A stretch of DNA of 14,025 nt from Bacteroidaceae bacterium (GCA_900752815.1 CAADWS010000222.1:1-14025), one strand, 5' to 3'. Counted from the stretch's first letter, positions 1-8,412 are shown. Numbers and translations: made by a program. The notes: generated by a model not told the origin, from the letters alone.

Positions 1-84
1 TCACTTCTAATTTACTAAATATCAGCGATATGCGCAACCTTTCATACATAAATATTTTATCGATTTAATTCCGCCAACGGGTTT
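1..84 (+). repeat. Left copy of an 84-bp perfect terminal inverted repeat
   Basis: The first 84 bases are the exact reverse complement of the last 84 bases of the window. Identity stops sharply: the next base inward is a here and the complement of c at 13941 on the other side. The repeat is AT-rich and contains a short dyad, ATATC-AGC-GATAT (19-31), and an AT-rich block at 48-66. Its inner edge is 18 bp before the ATG at 103, so it must hold most of the proximal upstream region of the histidine-rich/TonB receptor unit. I see no clear TAnnTTTG promoter in it. Its role is unknown; recombination site and duplicated regulatory module are both possible. Confidence 0.97.
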
Positions 85-102
85 AATAATGAGTCTCACG
101 TC

Positions 103-447
103 ATGGTAATGAAGAAGCGACGCCTTTGGGCATTGTCATTCTTGTTCCTTTTCTCCATCTACTGGTGTGGAATTGTCTACTTTACCCATTCGCATCTGGT
201 GAACGGGGTGATTATCGTACATTCCCATCCGGGAGCGGATGCAGGTCATTCCCACAGCGATGCGGAGTATGAGACCATATTCTATCTTTCCCATTTTTAC
301 AGTCTGCAAAGCGAGGGCTTCGTGTTCGAACCGTTGCAGCGTTTCGCTTTGTGTGCATTGCCTTTCGTGATTTGCGAACAGGCCGTTTTGCTCCTGCCGC
401 ATTTTGCCGGCAGGTTATGGCGGGCACCGCCACAGTTGTGTTTCTGA
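103..447 (+). CDS. Small histidine-rich membrane-anchored protein, putative metal-handling partner of the TonB receptor
   Basis: A 114-aa protein of no family I can name with certainty. It has a basic N-terminus (KKRR), one hydrophobic segment at about residues 8-27 that acts as a signal anchor, then a cluster of HSH motifs (H29/H31, H40/H42, H49/H51) and a further His at 64. A second hydrophobic stretch lies near residues 82-98. The spaced HxH pairs look like a periplasmic metal-binding segment, for example for zinc, copper or nickel. The start could equally be the ATG at 109, which gives a cleaner MKKRR terminus. It lies 164 bp before the TonB-dependent receptor on the same strand, and similar short His-rich proteins precede TonB receptors in other Bacteroidales (from memory). 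The metal role is inferred from composition and neighbour only. Confidence 0.7.
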   Translation: MVMKKRRLWALSFLFLFSIYWCGIVYFTHSHLVNGVIIVHSHPGADAGHSHSDAEYETIFYLSHFYSLQSEGFVFEPLQRFALCALPFVICEQAVLLLPHFAGRLWRAPPQLCF

Positions 448-483
448 TTTTTTCCTTTTTTTGACATGACATCGGGTCGGGCA

Positions 484-506
484 CTGCTCTTCGGGTGAAG
501 AAGCAG
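484..506 (+). other. Hairpin between the His-rich gene and the receptor gene
   Basis: CTGCTCTTC (484-492), a GGGT loop and GAAGAAGCAG (497-506) pair with a single bulged A. A run of five T follows at about 520-524, after an 11-base GC-rich gap. A second small hairpin with arms CGGCA/TGCCG lies at 543-562. These could be an attenuator or a weak terminator separating the two genes; the T-run is too far away for a confident terminator call. Confidence 0.35.
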
Positions 507-611
507 CACTGGCGGCGTGTTTTTGCTTTGGGCGGAAACGGGCCGGCAGACGGTGTCGTGCCGCTATAATCCTTGATAACATGAACTGATAAAGAACGAA
601 AAGAATTGAAA

Positions 612-2915
612 ATGAATAAGACTATATTATATATAATTGTCCTGCTGGCTTTAATGGGGATATCTTTACGGGTGCATGCCCTTGTACCCGATGATTCGGA
701 CGCCAACTTTGTGGGGCATGTGGTAAATAAATCTACGCAGGAACATGTGCCTTTTGTCACTCTTCCCTTGCGCAATACAGCCATAAAGACGATGACGGAT
801 GAAACCGGGCATTTCTTTTTGGCCAATCTGCCCGAGGGTACATTTGTCGTGGAAGTGTCGGCTTTGGGGTATCAGACGGTGACGAAGGAACTGACGTTCA
901 AGAAGGGAACGACGGTGGAGCATAATTTCGAGATAGAGGAAAATTCCGTCAGTCTCTCGGACGTTGTGGTGTCGGCCAACCGTAATGAGACGGCCCGGCG
1001 CCTGGCTCCTACGCTGGTGAACGTGCTTTCGATGAAGACGTTTGAAACCACCAACTCTACCTGTCTGGCTCAGGGACTCAACTTTCAGCCTGGTGTGCGC
1101 GTAGAGAACAATTGTCAGAATTGCGGTTTTCAGCAGGTGCGCATCAACGGGCTGGACGGTCCTTATACGCAGATTCTGATTGATTCGCGGCCTGTGTTCA
1201 GTGCGCTTTCCGGCGTATACGGACTGGAGCAGATACCGGCCAACATGATTGACCGCGTGGAAGTGATGCGTGGCGGAGGGTCGGCGCTTTTCGGTTCGTC
1301 GGCCATTGCGGGCACCATCAACGTCATCACCAAGGAACCGCTGCGCAATTCGGGACAGGTGTCGCACACGCTGACCGGCATAGGAGGCTTTTCTACGTTC
1401 GAGAACAACACGACGCTGAATGCCTCGCTTGTGAGCGACGATCACAAGATGGGACTCGCCATCTTCGGGCAGAGCCGTGACAGGGCCGGCTACGATGACA
1501 ATGGCGACGGGTATACCGAATTGCCTGAATTGAGGAATACCATTGTGGGGCTGCGCTCGTATGTGCGGACTTCCGACTATTCGAAATTCTCGTTCGAATA
1601 TCATCACGTCAATGAATTCCGGCGCGGGGGCGACTCGTTGAGCCGGCCGGCTCACGACGCCAACATAGCCGAACAGGTGCGCCACAATATCCATGCCGGA
1701 GGAGTGAAGTTCGATTATTTCTCACCCGATGCCAAGCATAAACTTTCGCTTTTTGCTTCGGCGCAGCATGTGGATCGTGAAAGCTATTACGGTTCGGGCA
1801 AGGACCCTAATGCTTACGGCGAGACGACCGACCTTACCTGGGTGACGGGAGCACAATATATTTATGACTTTGACAGGCTGCTGTTCCTGCCTGCGGAATT
1901 TACCGGCGGTGTGGAATATAACGAAGACCATCTGGAAGACCAGCAGTGGGGCTATGACCGCAGCACGGACCAGCAGGTGCGCATCTTCAGTGTCTTCGCG
2001 CAAAACGAATGGAAGAACGAGCAGTGGGGCTTTCTGGTGGGAGCACGCATGGACCGCCACAATCTGCTGGAGCGTCCTGTGTTCAGTCCGCGGGCCAATA
2101 TCCGTTTCAATCCGTCGGAAAATGTGAATTTGCGCGCCAGCTATTCCTATGGCTTCCGCGCTCCCCAGGCTTTCGACGAAGACCTGCACATTGAGGCCGT
2201 GGGCGGTTCTGTTTCGATGATTCGGCTGGCAGACAATCTGAAACCGGAGAATTCACAAAGTGTAAGCCTTTCGGCCGACCTTTACAGGCAATGGGGCGAC
2301 TGGCAGGGTAATCTTCTGGTGGAAGGATTCTTCACCGACATATCCGATGTATTTACGCTCAACCGGATCGGTGAGGAGGATGGCATCATCATCTGGGAAC
2401 GCGACAACGAGAAGGGCGCCCGGGTATATGGGGCAACCTTTGAAGGCAAACTGGCCTGGCGCGACCGTTTGCAGTTGCAGGCCGGCATCACCTGGCAGCA
2501 GTCGCGCTACAAGGAAGCCCGGCTTTGGGCGGACGAAGGGGACGTAAAGCCCGAAAAGCGCATGTTCCGCACACCCGACGCCTATGGCTATTTCACGATG
2601 ACCTATTCGCCGCTGAAGCCTTTGTCGCTTTCACTGACCGGGACCTATACGGGCTCGATGCTGGTGGAGCACAATGCGGGCTACATTGCTGAGAACAGGA
2701 CAGAACGCACTCCCGATTTCATGGAAGTGAGCTGCAAGGCTGCCTATGATTTCAAGTTTTATAAGCATACCGTCCTTCAGCTGAACGTGGGCATACAGAA
2801 TATCTTCAACGCCTATCAGCGTGATTTCGATTTGGGCTTTAATCGTGATTCTGGTTATATTTATGGTCCAGGCATGCCCCGCTCGTTTTATGCGGGAGTG
2901 AAGTTCAGTTATTGA
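612..2915 (+). CDS. TonB-dependent outer-membrane receptor with carboxypeptidase-regulatory-like N-terminal domain
   Basis: A 767-aa outer-membrane active transporter, energised by TonB-ExbBD. The ATG at 612 is preferred over the in-frame TTG at 606 because it gives a standard signal peptide (residues 1-23, ending RVHA). Residues 33-112 form the carboxypeptidase-regulatory-like β-sandwich common in Bacteroidetes receptors, followed by a TonB-box-like VSLSDVVVSANR (113-124). The plug (about 135-245) carries RINGLDGP and IDRVEVMRGGGSALFG. The rest is a β-barrel ending in a terminal Tyr (KFSY). An unusual CQNC (168-171) in the plug, with Cys151 nearby, suggests a disulfide or metal contact. There is no SusD gene beside it, so this is unlikely to be a glycan system. 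Together with the upstream His-rich protein, a metal, metallophore or cobalamin substrate is more likely. The exact substrate is unknown. Confidence 0.93.
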   Translation: MNKTILYIIVLLALMGISLRVHALVPDDSDANFVGHVVNKSTQEHVPFVTLPLRNTAIKTMTDETGHFFLANLPEGTFVVEVSALGYQTVTKELTFKKGTTVEHNFEIEENSVSLSDVVVSANRNETARRLAPTLVNVLSMKTFETTNSTCLAQGLNFQPGVRVENNCQNCGFQQVRINGLDGPYTQILIDSRPVFSALSGVYGLEQIPANMIDRVEVMRGGGSALFGSSAIAGTINVITKEPLRNSGQVSHTLTGIGGFSTFENNTTLNASLVSDDHKMGLAIFGQSRDRAGYDDNGDGYTELPELRNTIVGLRSYVRTSDYSKFSFEYHHVNEFRRGGDSLSRPAHDANIAEQVRHNIHAGGVKFDYFSPDAKHKLSLFASAQHVDRESYYGSGKDPNAYGETTDLTWVTGAQYIYDFDRLLFLPAEFTGGVEYNEDHLEDQQWGYDRSTDQQVRIFSVFAQNEWKNEQWGFLVGARMDRHNLLERPVFSPRANIRFNPSENVNLRASYSYGFRAPQAFDEDLHIEAVGGSVSMIRLADNLKPENSQSVSLSADLYRQWGDWQGNLLVEGFFTDISDVFTLNRIGEEDGIIIWERDNEKGARVYGATFEGKLAWRDRLQLQAGITWQQSRYKEARLWADEGDVKPEKRMFRTPDAYGYFTMTYSPLKPLSLSLTGTYTGSMLVEHNAGYIAENRTERTPDFMEVSCKAAYDFKFYKHTVLQLNVGIQNIFNAYQRDFDLGFNRDSGYIYGPGMPRSFYAGVKFSY

Positions 2916-3018
2916 TGCGGCCTTTGCAGTTAGCTCAGCCCGTTTCCGGCAGATGTGCGGCGGGTTGGCGGTGCGAAAGGACGAGTGGCAGTTTCTTTTC
3001 CTGCCTTGCGGTGAAACA

Positions 3019-3050
3019 AGGGGGCGACCGGCGATGTTCGGTCCGCCCCT
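3019..3050 (+). terminator. Possible terminator of the TonB receptor gene
   Basis: AGGGGGCGACCG (3019-3030), an 8-base loop and CGGTCCGCCCCT (3039-3050) form a stem with one internal GC/CG mismatch, about 100 bp after the receptor stop. The bases after it (tgtctgtat) are only moderately T-rich, so intrinsic termination is plausible but not certain. The rest of the 2916-3203 gap shows no credible gene. Confidence 0.45.
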
Positions 3051-3203
3051 GTCTGTATCGTCCTGGCGGATGGGGCACGATGGTGTTGCTGTCTGTTTTT
3101 TTCTTGTTGTCCCGCAGCCTGCATCCTTTGTACTGCTCACAACTCTGCCGTCATAAAATTCTGCTTCTGCGGAAGAAAGCGCTTCGGATGAGGAAAAAAG
3201 ACA

Positions 3204-3238
3204 ACTCCCCGCCAGATGACAATCATCTGACGGGGAGT
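3204..3238 (-). terminator. Strong, possibly bidirectional intrinsic terminator
   Basis: Sixteen-base arms (3204-3219 and 3223-3238) pair with a single mismatch around a CAA loop. Read on the minus strand, the stem is followed by TTGTCTTTTTTCCT, a good U-tract, about 25 bp after the lipoprotein stop codon. Read on the plus strand, the following bases are AT-rich but lack a real T-run, so its main job is to end the minus-strand lipoprotein/lptD transcript. It may also stop read-through from the receptor. Confidence 0.85.
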
Positions 3239-3262
3239 ATTAAAGCAAATTGATTATTTGTG

Positions 3263-3949
3263 TTATTCTTCGTCCTCTTTCGGATTCTGCTTGATGTAGA
3301 TAGGAGTGCTGATGGAGCCGGAAGTCAGAATCAGCATGGCTGTACGAGGTTCTTCCGAGTTGTTCGGCTCAATGTTCAGCTTAACCGTGTTTTGCCCTTT
3401 GGAGAAGGTCGTCGTTTCGGGCACTACCCAAGGCGAGTCGCTGCTGAGTTGGGCATTGTTCTGGTATACGAAAAACGTGATTGAAGTATTGACAGGATCA
3501 GCTCCTACGGCCAATTCGAAGCGTACGGTCTGTTCGTCAAAATTTTCACCGTTGATAATGGGCGTCGGGTATTGGATGTTCAACCAGGAATACTGGTAAA
3601 TTGCCATGGATATGGTGTGGTAGGATTTGACGAAGATACGTGCCTGACGGTTGTTGCCCGTGTTGTTTTCTTCCATACTGATGTCCATACGGGCAGAACC
3701 GAAGTAACCGGGTTGCAGTTCAAATTCGGTCGGTGTGATGCTCATCCATTCGGCAGGAGTTTCCAGATAGGCCTCCCAGGAGTCGTAAGAGTTGACACGT
3801 ACACTGTCGAGTGTCTGGTCTGCATAGAACTTCATACCGCCGGGGTGTTGCGGCGAAAAGTAAGTCTGGTGCATTTCAAACTTGGACTCCAAGCAGCTGG
3901 ACAGCAGCAAAGTTGTAAGACAGAGCAAAAGGAAATTTAATTTTTTCAT
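3263..3949 (-). CDS. BACON-like lipoprotein
   Basis: A 228-aa lipoprotein. The N-terminus MKKLNFLLLCLTTLLLSSC is a lipoprotein signal peptide with lipobox LSSC and lipidated Cys19. Two immunoglobulin-like, BACON-style β-sandwich repeats appear to follow: one around residues 60-118, containing PAEWMSITP, and one from about 165 to 222, containing SPWVVPETTTFSKGQN and ending IYIKQNP. BACON domains are typical of Bacteroidetes surface lipoproteins, where they act as carbohydrate- or mucin-associated spacers. No catalytic domain is attached. The gene starts 68 bp after the lptD stop on the same strand and is closed by the terminator at 3204-3238, so it is probably co-transcribed with lptD. Molecular role unknown; surface exposure is an inference from the domain type. 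Confidence 0.85.
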   Translation of the reverse strand: MKKLNFLLLCLTTLLLSSCLESKFEMHQTYFSPQHPGGMKFYADQTLDSVRVNSYDSWEAYLETPAEWMSITPTEFELQPGYFGSARMDISMEENNTGNNRQARIFVKSYHTISMAIYQYSWLNIQYPTPIINGENFDEQTVRFELAVGADPVNTSITFFVYQNNAQLSSDSPWVVPETTTFSKGQNTVKLNIEPNNSEEPRTAMLILTSGSISTPIYIKQNPKEDEE

Positions 3950-4017
3950 TTCAAATTCCGGTTTTGTGGGTTAATATTGGAAAATTTGAGGGCATTATCT
4001 TTTTGATTGCGGTTGCA

Positions 4018-6885
4018 TCAGTACCATTCAATGTTGGAGCTGTAGGAACTGCGTTTATCCCATTTCAGTGCGTCGGCCAGTTCGCTGGCGCGGGCACGGA
4101 AGGAGAAGTTGAAAGAGGAGTAGGGACGCAACACAACGCTGCACGACATCTCGAAGCAGTGGAGGTCGCGGGAAAGTGATGCTGTCGTCATGGACAGCCT
4201 GCGGTAGTTGAAGTCGTATCCGGAGCTGAAGGTAATGTTCCATCCTTCGGCAATACGCAGAAATCCGGAGAAGTTGAGCGTTTGCGTGAAGGAATAAGGA
4301 TAACGCATGCGGCGTACATTAATCTGCTTGTTCTGGTCTTCAAACATGCTTACGCCATAGGAAACGGTAAAGGCCCACGGCAGTGTGAAGCCGAGGTAGC
4401 CGTCTTTGTCGACCTCGGCTTTTTCCGTTTTTTTGCTGCCTTGTTTCGCTTTTTTGATGTCCGGGTCGATATTGGCGTCTTCTATGTCGGTTTCCGTCGT
4501 TTCAGTGTCGCCGTCCTCTTCTTGGGTCTTCTCCTTTTTCCCTTCTCCCGTGAAAAGGGCTTTGAGTTTGCTGTAAGTGGCGTTGTTGAAGGTATAGGAC
4601 AGGTTTTGCGACATGCCCTGGAAGCGTCCGAAGCGTCCGTAGCTCCATTCTGTCCGGTCGCTGGTTACCACGCGCCCGTTTTCATCAAACTTGTAGGCGT
4701 AGGTGGCGAACTTGGCAGACATGGAGAACGTATAGCTGTTTCCGAATTTCAAGCGGATACGGGTGTCAAGGTCACTCCAGGGGCGTGTGGGGGCGGAAAG
4801 GTTGTAGGACAAAGACCCGCTCAATTCGTCAATGAGACTGATTTTTTTCACACCGCTGCTGTCCCTGTCGCTCTTGACCTTCATTTCCAAGTTGTTTGAA
4901 ATGGACATGGAAACGAGGCCCTGCTTCTTTCCGGAGGGGTAGCCGTAGAGCATGCCGGCATAGGGAGAATAGCTGACGGTCGATACGTTACCGTATTCGT
5001 CGGTCTTGACGTAGCTGTCCACGTAGCCGTAGCGTGAAGTGGTGAAGTCGGGCGCATAGGTGAACGATACGCTGGGCTTGAAGACGTGGCGGATGGCCGT
5101 AATCTTGTCGCCGAACAGTTTCTTGATGGGCTTGTAGAAACCATAGAGCGTGGTGTTGGCCGAGATACCCATGTTCCAGTCATACAGGTTGTAGAACCCG
5201 TAGGTAGTGTCGCATACTTCTTCCTGCTTGCCGGTATCCCAGGAGCGTTTTACGCGGCGGGTGTACATAATGTCGCGGAAGGAGAATTGCGGCGAGATGT
5301 TGATGTATTTGAAGAGCTGGAACGTCGCGTCGATGGGAATGCGGTGCTGCATACCGTTGTTCCAGTCCTTGATGATGTTCGACTTGAAAAGCTGGTCCTC
5401 CTTGGTTGTGATGCTGTTGGAGAGCTGTCCGCTGTAGGACATGGAAATTTTTTCATACCAGCGTTCCTTGCCCACCTGCTTCTTGCGGCGGAAGGGGTAG
5501 AAACGGTTGAGCGTGATGGAAAGCTCGGGCAGGGAAAGAGAGATGACCGAATCCTTCATGTTCTGCGTCAGGTTGGCCGAACCGGATATGTTCAATCCGA
5601 TGGAAGGGAAATTGTGCGAGTAGCTGACGGAACTGGCCCTCGTGCTTTGTGAGTAGGTGAGGGGGTCGTACATGCTCTGCAGGTTTTTCCGCTCGTAGCT
5701 TTCCGAGGCAAAGTTGACGCGGGCCGAGAACGTTGTGTTCGGGTTGGCTTTGGGGTCTTTACTGTGGGTCCACTGCACTTTCAGACTTTTCGTCTTCATG
5801 TAGTCGGGCATGTTTTTTTCTCCCTCCACCGTGTTGAGGTAGCTGATGTAGAAATTTCCGTTATAACGGTAACGCTTGCGGTAATTGGTCTCGCCGCTGA
5901 GGCCCCAGGACCCTTTGGTGTAGATTTCGCCGAGCACTTTTACGTCAAAACGGTCGCTGGCGGCGAAATAGTAGCCGCCGTCACGCAGATAGAATCCGCG
6001 GCTGGTTTCGTCACCGTAGGTAGGCATGACAAAACCGCTGGAATAACTTTTGCTGAAGGGGAAAAAGCCGTAGGGGATAGCCAGGGGCAGCGGAACGTCT
6101 TCCACAACGAGATAGGCCGGTCCGAAGAAAGTTTCCTTGCCGGGTATGACTTTTCCGCGGGTCAGTTGCAGGTAAAAGTGTGGATGCTCGGCATCGCAGG
6201 TGGTATACTTGGCATCGCGGATGTAAAGTGTACCGTCGTTGGCGCGCTTGGATTTGTTGCTGTGCAGGAAGCCGTTGCCTTGTGCGGTGGCGACATTCCT
6301 GATGAATCCTTTCTTGGTCTTGAAGTTGAACGACATCTTTTCACTGTCGTAGTTGTCGGCACCCTGTTTGTAAACGGGGGTATCGTGCAGCGTGCCCGCT
6401 GTGTCGCGCCGGCCTTCGGCATGTACCAGGCTGCTGTCCATGTTCATGGTAATGGTGGCAGCGTCGAGCTGCATGTCCTGGTAGTTCACTTTGGCTTTTC
6501 CATAAAGGTAGGCGAGTCCGCTGTCGGCGTCATACACCATGGAGTCGGCGGCCGTATATTCCACAGGTGAATCGAGGCCGCTTTCCTTCTTGCTCACGGA
6601 GTCGGTGGCGGTAGTGTCGGCGGTCAGCGAATCAGGAATCATGTGTGGCCGGCGTGCAAGGGTAGTATCGGCCGTGTCGGCCGGTGTTTTGCGTAACTTG
6701 TCCGTGCTGTCGTTGAGCAGAGAGGAGCGGAACATACGCAGATGCCCCCTCACGGCGAGTGCTTCCGACGGGGAAACAGTCGCGGCAGGAGTACCGTTAT
6801 AGGTCCGACCGCTTGCGGCGCAAATCGCGGCAAGCATCGAAAGGGTAAAAAATATGATAGTCGTTCTCAAGAGAAGTCTGCTCAA
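4018..6885 (-). CDS. lptD: LPS-assembly outer-membrane protein LptD (Bacteroidetes type)
   Basis: A 955-aa outer-membrane translocon that inserts lipopolysaccharide or lipooligosaccharide in the outer leaflet with LptE. It has a signal peptide (about 1-24), a Ser/Thr/Asp-rich linker to about 105, and an OstA/LptA-like β-jellyroll (about 108-260; YGKAKVNY and YTTCDAEHPHFY are characteristic). The stretch PLPLAIPYGFFPF (265-277) leads into a long β-barrel that ends in the aromatic IEWY. The start is a TTG at 6885: a stop lies seven codons upstream, no ATG occurs between, and the next ATG (codon 17) would destroy the signal peptide. A -7-like TAATTTTG (minus strand, 6899-6906) sits just upstream, which would leave a very short leader. 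Residues about 780-828 form a charged Glu/Asp/Thr/Lys-rich insertion, probably an extracellular loop. Presumably essential. Confidence 0.93.
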   Translation of the reverse strand: MSRLLLRTTIIFFTLSMLAAICAASGRTYNGTPAATVSPSEALAVRGHLRMFRSSLLNDSTDKLRKTPADTADTTLARRPHMIPDSLTADTTATDSVSKKESGLDSPVEYTAADSMVYDADSGLAYLYGKAKVNYQDMQLDAATITMNMDSSLVHAEGRRDTAGTLHDTPVYKQGADNYDSEKMSFNFKTKKGFIRNVATAQGNGFLHSNKSKRANDGTLYIRDAKYTTCDAEHPHFYLQLTRGKVIPGKETFFGPAYLVVEDVPLPLAIPYGFFPFSKSYSSGFVMPTYGDETSRGFYLRDGGYYFAASDRFDVKVLGEIYTKGSWGLSGETNYRKRYRYNGNFYISYLNTVEGEKNMPDYMKTKSLKVQWTHSKDPKANPNTTFSARVNFASESYERKNLQSMYDPLTYSQSTRASSVSYSHNFPSIGLNISGSANLTQNMKDSVISLSLPELSITLNRFYPFRRKKQVGKERWYEKISMSYSGQLSNSITTKEDQLFKSNIIKDWNNGMQHRIPIDATFQLFKYINISPQFSFRDIMYTRRVKRSWDTGKQEEVCDTTYGFYNLYDWNMGISANTTLYGFYKPIKKLFGDKITAIRHVFKPSVSFTYAPDFTTSRYGYVDSYVKTDEYGNVSTVSYSPYAGMLYGYPSGKKQGLVSMSISNNLEMKVKSDRDSSGVKKISLIDELSGSLSYNLSAPTRPWSDLDTRIRLKFGNSYTFSMSAKFATYAYKFDENGRVVTSDRTEWSYGRFGRFQGMSQNLSYTFNNATYSKLKALFTGEGKKEKTQEEDGDTETTETDIEDANIDPDIKKAKQGSKKTEKAEVDKDGYLGFTLPWAFTVSYGVSMFEDQNKQINVRRMRYPYSFTQTLNFSGFLRIAEGWNITFSSGYDFNYRRLSMTTASLSRDLHCFEMSCSVVLRPYSSFNFSFRARASELADALKWDKRSSYSSNIEWY

Positions 6886-6898
6886 AAAATTGCGACTA

Positions 6899-6906
6899 CA
6901 AAATTA
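6899..6906 (-). promoter_or_regulatory. Possible lptD -7 element
   Basis: Minus-strand TAATTTTG matches the Bacteroides -7 consensus TAnnTTTG, 13 bases before the TTG start of lptD. No matching TTTG lies at the expected -33 distance (the bases there are nearer ACCTTTT), so the call rests on one half-element. A TSS here would leave a leader under 10 nt. Confidence 0.35.
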
Positions 6907-7091
6907 CATAAATTCTCGGATAAAAGGTCTGCCGTTCTCTGCTTTTTTGGAAAATGGAGGCAGATGCCTTCTGAACCGCTGGCCCGAGGAGCCGGAAACG
7001 TTTGTTTTTTTTCAGACTGTGGGAGCGGAATATCCCGCGAGGCTGAATCTCCGTTTTCCGTCCATTCCGCCTTAAAACATGAAAAAGCTGT

Positions 7092-7120
7092 CGGTCCGGC
7101 ATCGGAGCAGGCCAGGACCG
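7092..7120 (-). terminator. Intrinsic terminator of the acyltransferase gene
   Basis: CGGTCCGGC (7092-7100) pairs with GCC-A-GGACCG (7111-7120) with one bulged A around a 10-base loop. On the minus strand it is followed by ACAGCTTTTTCATG, a T-run. It lies about 60 bp after the acyltransferase stop codon. The remainder of the 6886-7181 gap holds only this terminator and the lptD upstream region. Confidence 0.75.
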
Positions 7121-7181
7121 GCAGCAGGTTATCGCGTCGGCAGACGGGTATTTTCCGGCATGTCCGGCCGGGGAAATCCGT

Positions 7182-8357
7182 TTACTTTCTTTCGTGGTTC
7201 TCTTTCTTCTTCAACCACCTTGCAGCAAGGTAACGGCGAACAGGCTCGTCATAGAACTTCAGGCATAGCCAGGCGAGCAGCAGGTTGCCTGCCATCAGCA
7301 GCAGGGCCGTCATCCATGTTTCGCCGAAGGTGAAATACTGATTCTTGATGAGCCATGCGTAGAACAGGTAGTAGAACGGATAGTGGATGATGTAGACCGG
7401 GAAAGAGATGTCGCCCAGGAATTTGCATACGCCTGATGAGAAACGGTCGGTAGTGGTGCCCGATGCGCCGAGCCACACCAGCGCCGGAAAGACGAGGGCG
7501 ATGCAGGCCATCTCGAAGATGCCGTTATAGCAGACGGGCTCCAGTCCGGGAATGAAGGGGATGTGGAAAAGCACAATCAGGCTCAGCGTGCAAATCCAGA
7601 AGGCGCCGCGCACTTTCGCGGGCTTGAAATGCCGGCAAACCAGCATGCCCAGGCTGAAGGGGAACAGCATGCGCAACAGTCCGCCCGTAAAGTTGACGGC
7701 GTCGAGCGTCCAGCCTACGCCCAGGCAGCCGTAGCTCGAAAAGTCGGTGATGGTGAAATAACCCAGTCCGATGCCCATAAGCACGGTCCATGCCGCCAGG
7801 GCCTTGTTGCCGAGGCGGTGGATGAAGAGGGCGTAAAGCAAGTTGCCCAGATATTCGAAGAAGAGCGACCAGGCGGGGCCGTTGAGCGGAAACATTTCTC
7901 CGTTGCCGCGCACTTCATAACTGCAACCCGGCAGGGCCGGGATGAAAAACATGGCGCAGAGCAGGGCAATCATGACGGCTGAGGTAGCGATGTGGGTTCC
8001 GTCCCATTGCACACTTCCCTGTATGAGGAAGGTGACGGCTCCCAGCACAGCGCCCATCACCACCATGGGATGCAGGCGAATCAGCCGTCGCTTGAAGAAC
8101 TGGCCGGCAGGCATCGACTTGCCCAGGCGGTCGTCATAGGCATAGGCGATGACAAAACCGGAAAGAATGAAGAAGAAGTCGACGGCCAGATAGGCATGGT
8201 TGGCGGTCTCAATGATGGGGGAACCTGCCGCGAAGGCATAACCTTCGAATACGTGATACCATAGGACCAGGAGGGCTGCCACTCCGCGCAGGCCGTCGAG
8301 CAGGTCGTAATGGGGCTTGGTGTCGGAAAAGGCAGCAGAAGCTTTCATCGGTTGCAT
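7182..8357 (-). CDS. Acyltransferase family 3 (OafA/YrhL-like) integral membrane O-acyltransferase
   Basis: A 391-aa multispanning inner-membrane protein that transfers acyl groups (often acetyl) to sugar hydroxyls on O-antigen, capsule, exopolysaccharide or other surface glycans. Diagnostic sequences are LLDGLRGVAALLVLWYHV (H35 being the presumed active-site His), DFFFILSGFVIAY (about 60-72) and FKRRLIRLHP (88-97) with the conserved Arg/His of the family. Roughly ten hydrophobic helices follow, then PVYIIHYPFYY near the end and a basic cytoplasmic tail containing YDEPVRRYL. There is no SGNH or other extra C-terminal domain. The ATG at 8357 is preferred (8348 is also possible); the open frame upstream to a TTG at 8456 crosses the likely promoter/operator and is not credible as protein. 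It lies downstream of a Crp/Fnr regulator gene on the same strand, with 129 bp between. The actual substrate is unknown. Confidence 0.9.
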   Translation of the reverse strand: MQPMKASAAFSDTKPHYDLLDGLRGVAALLVLWYHVFEGYAFAAGSPIIETANHAYLAVDFFFILSGFVIAYAYDDRLGKSMPAGQFFKRRLIRLHPMVVMGAVLGAVTFLIQGSVQWDGTHIATSAVMIALLCAMFFIPALPGCSYEVRGNGEMFPLNGPAWSLFFEYLGNLLYALFIHRLGNKALAAWTVLMGIGLGYFTITDFSSYGCLGVGWTLDAVNFTGGLLRMLFPFSLGMLVCRHFKPAKVRGAFWICTLSLIVLFHIPFIPGLEPVCYNGIFEMACIALVFPALVWLGASGTTTDRFSSGVCKFLGDISFPVYIIHYPFYYLFYAWLIKNQYFTFGETWMTALLLMAGNLLLAWLCLKFYDEPVRRYLAARWLKKKENHERK

Positions 8358-8412
8358 GTCAGTTTGTTTTTTTAGAAGGATAAATGAATATTCGTGCGTT
8401 TCATTGCAAATG

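Noticed and set aside
1..84. Repeat as terminal inverted repeats of a transposon
   Set aside because: The segment contains lptD and other chromosomal genes and no transposase, so a classical transposon is unlikely. Target-site duplications cannot be checked because the window ends at the repeats.
666..1694. Long minus-strand frame (342 aa) inside the receptor gene, and similar long antisense frames such as 5764-6570 and 8433-9140
   Set aside because: They are shadows of strongly supported genes; high-GC codon use of the real gene keeps the opposite strand open, and no domain is visible.
2912..3253. Plus-strand 113-aa frame after the receptor gene
   Set aside because: It begins inside the receptor stop region, has Cys/Arg-rich composition with no domain, and runs through two terminator-like hairpins.
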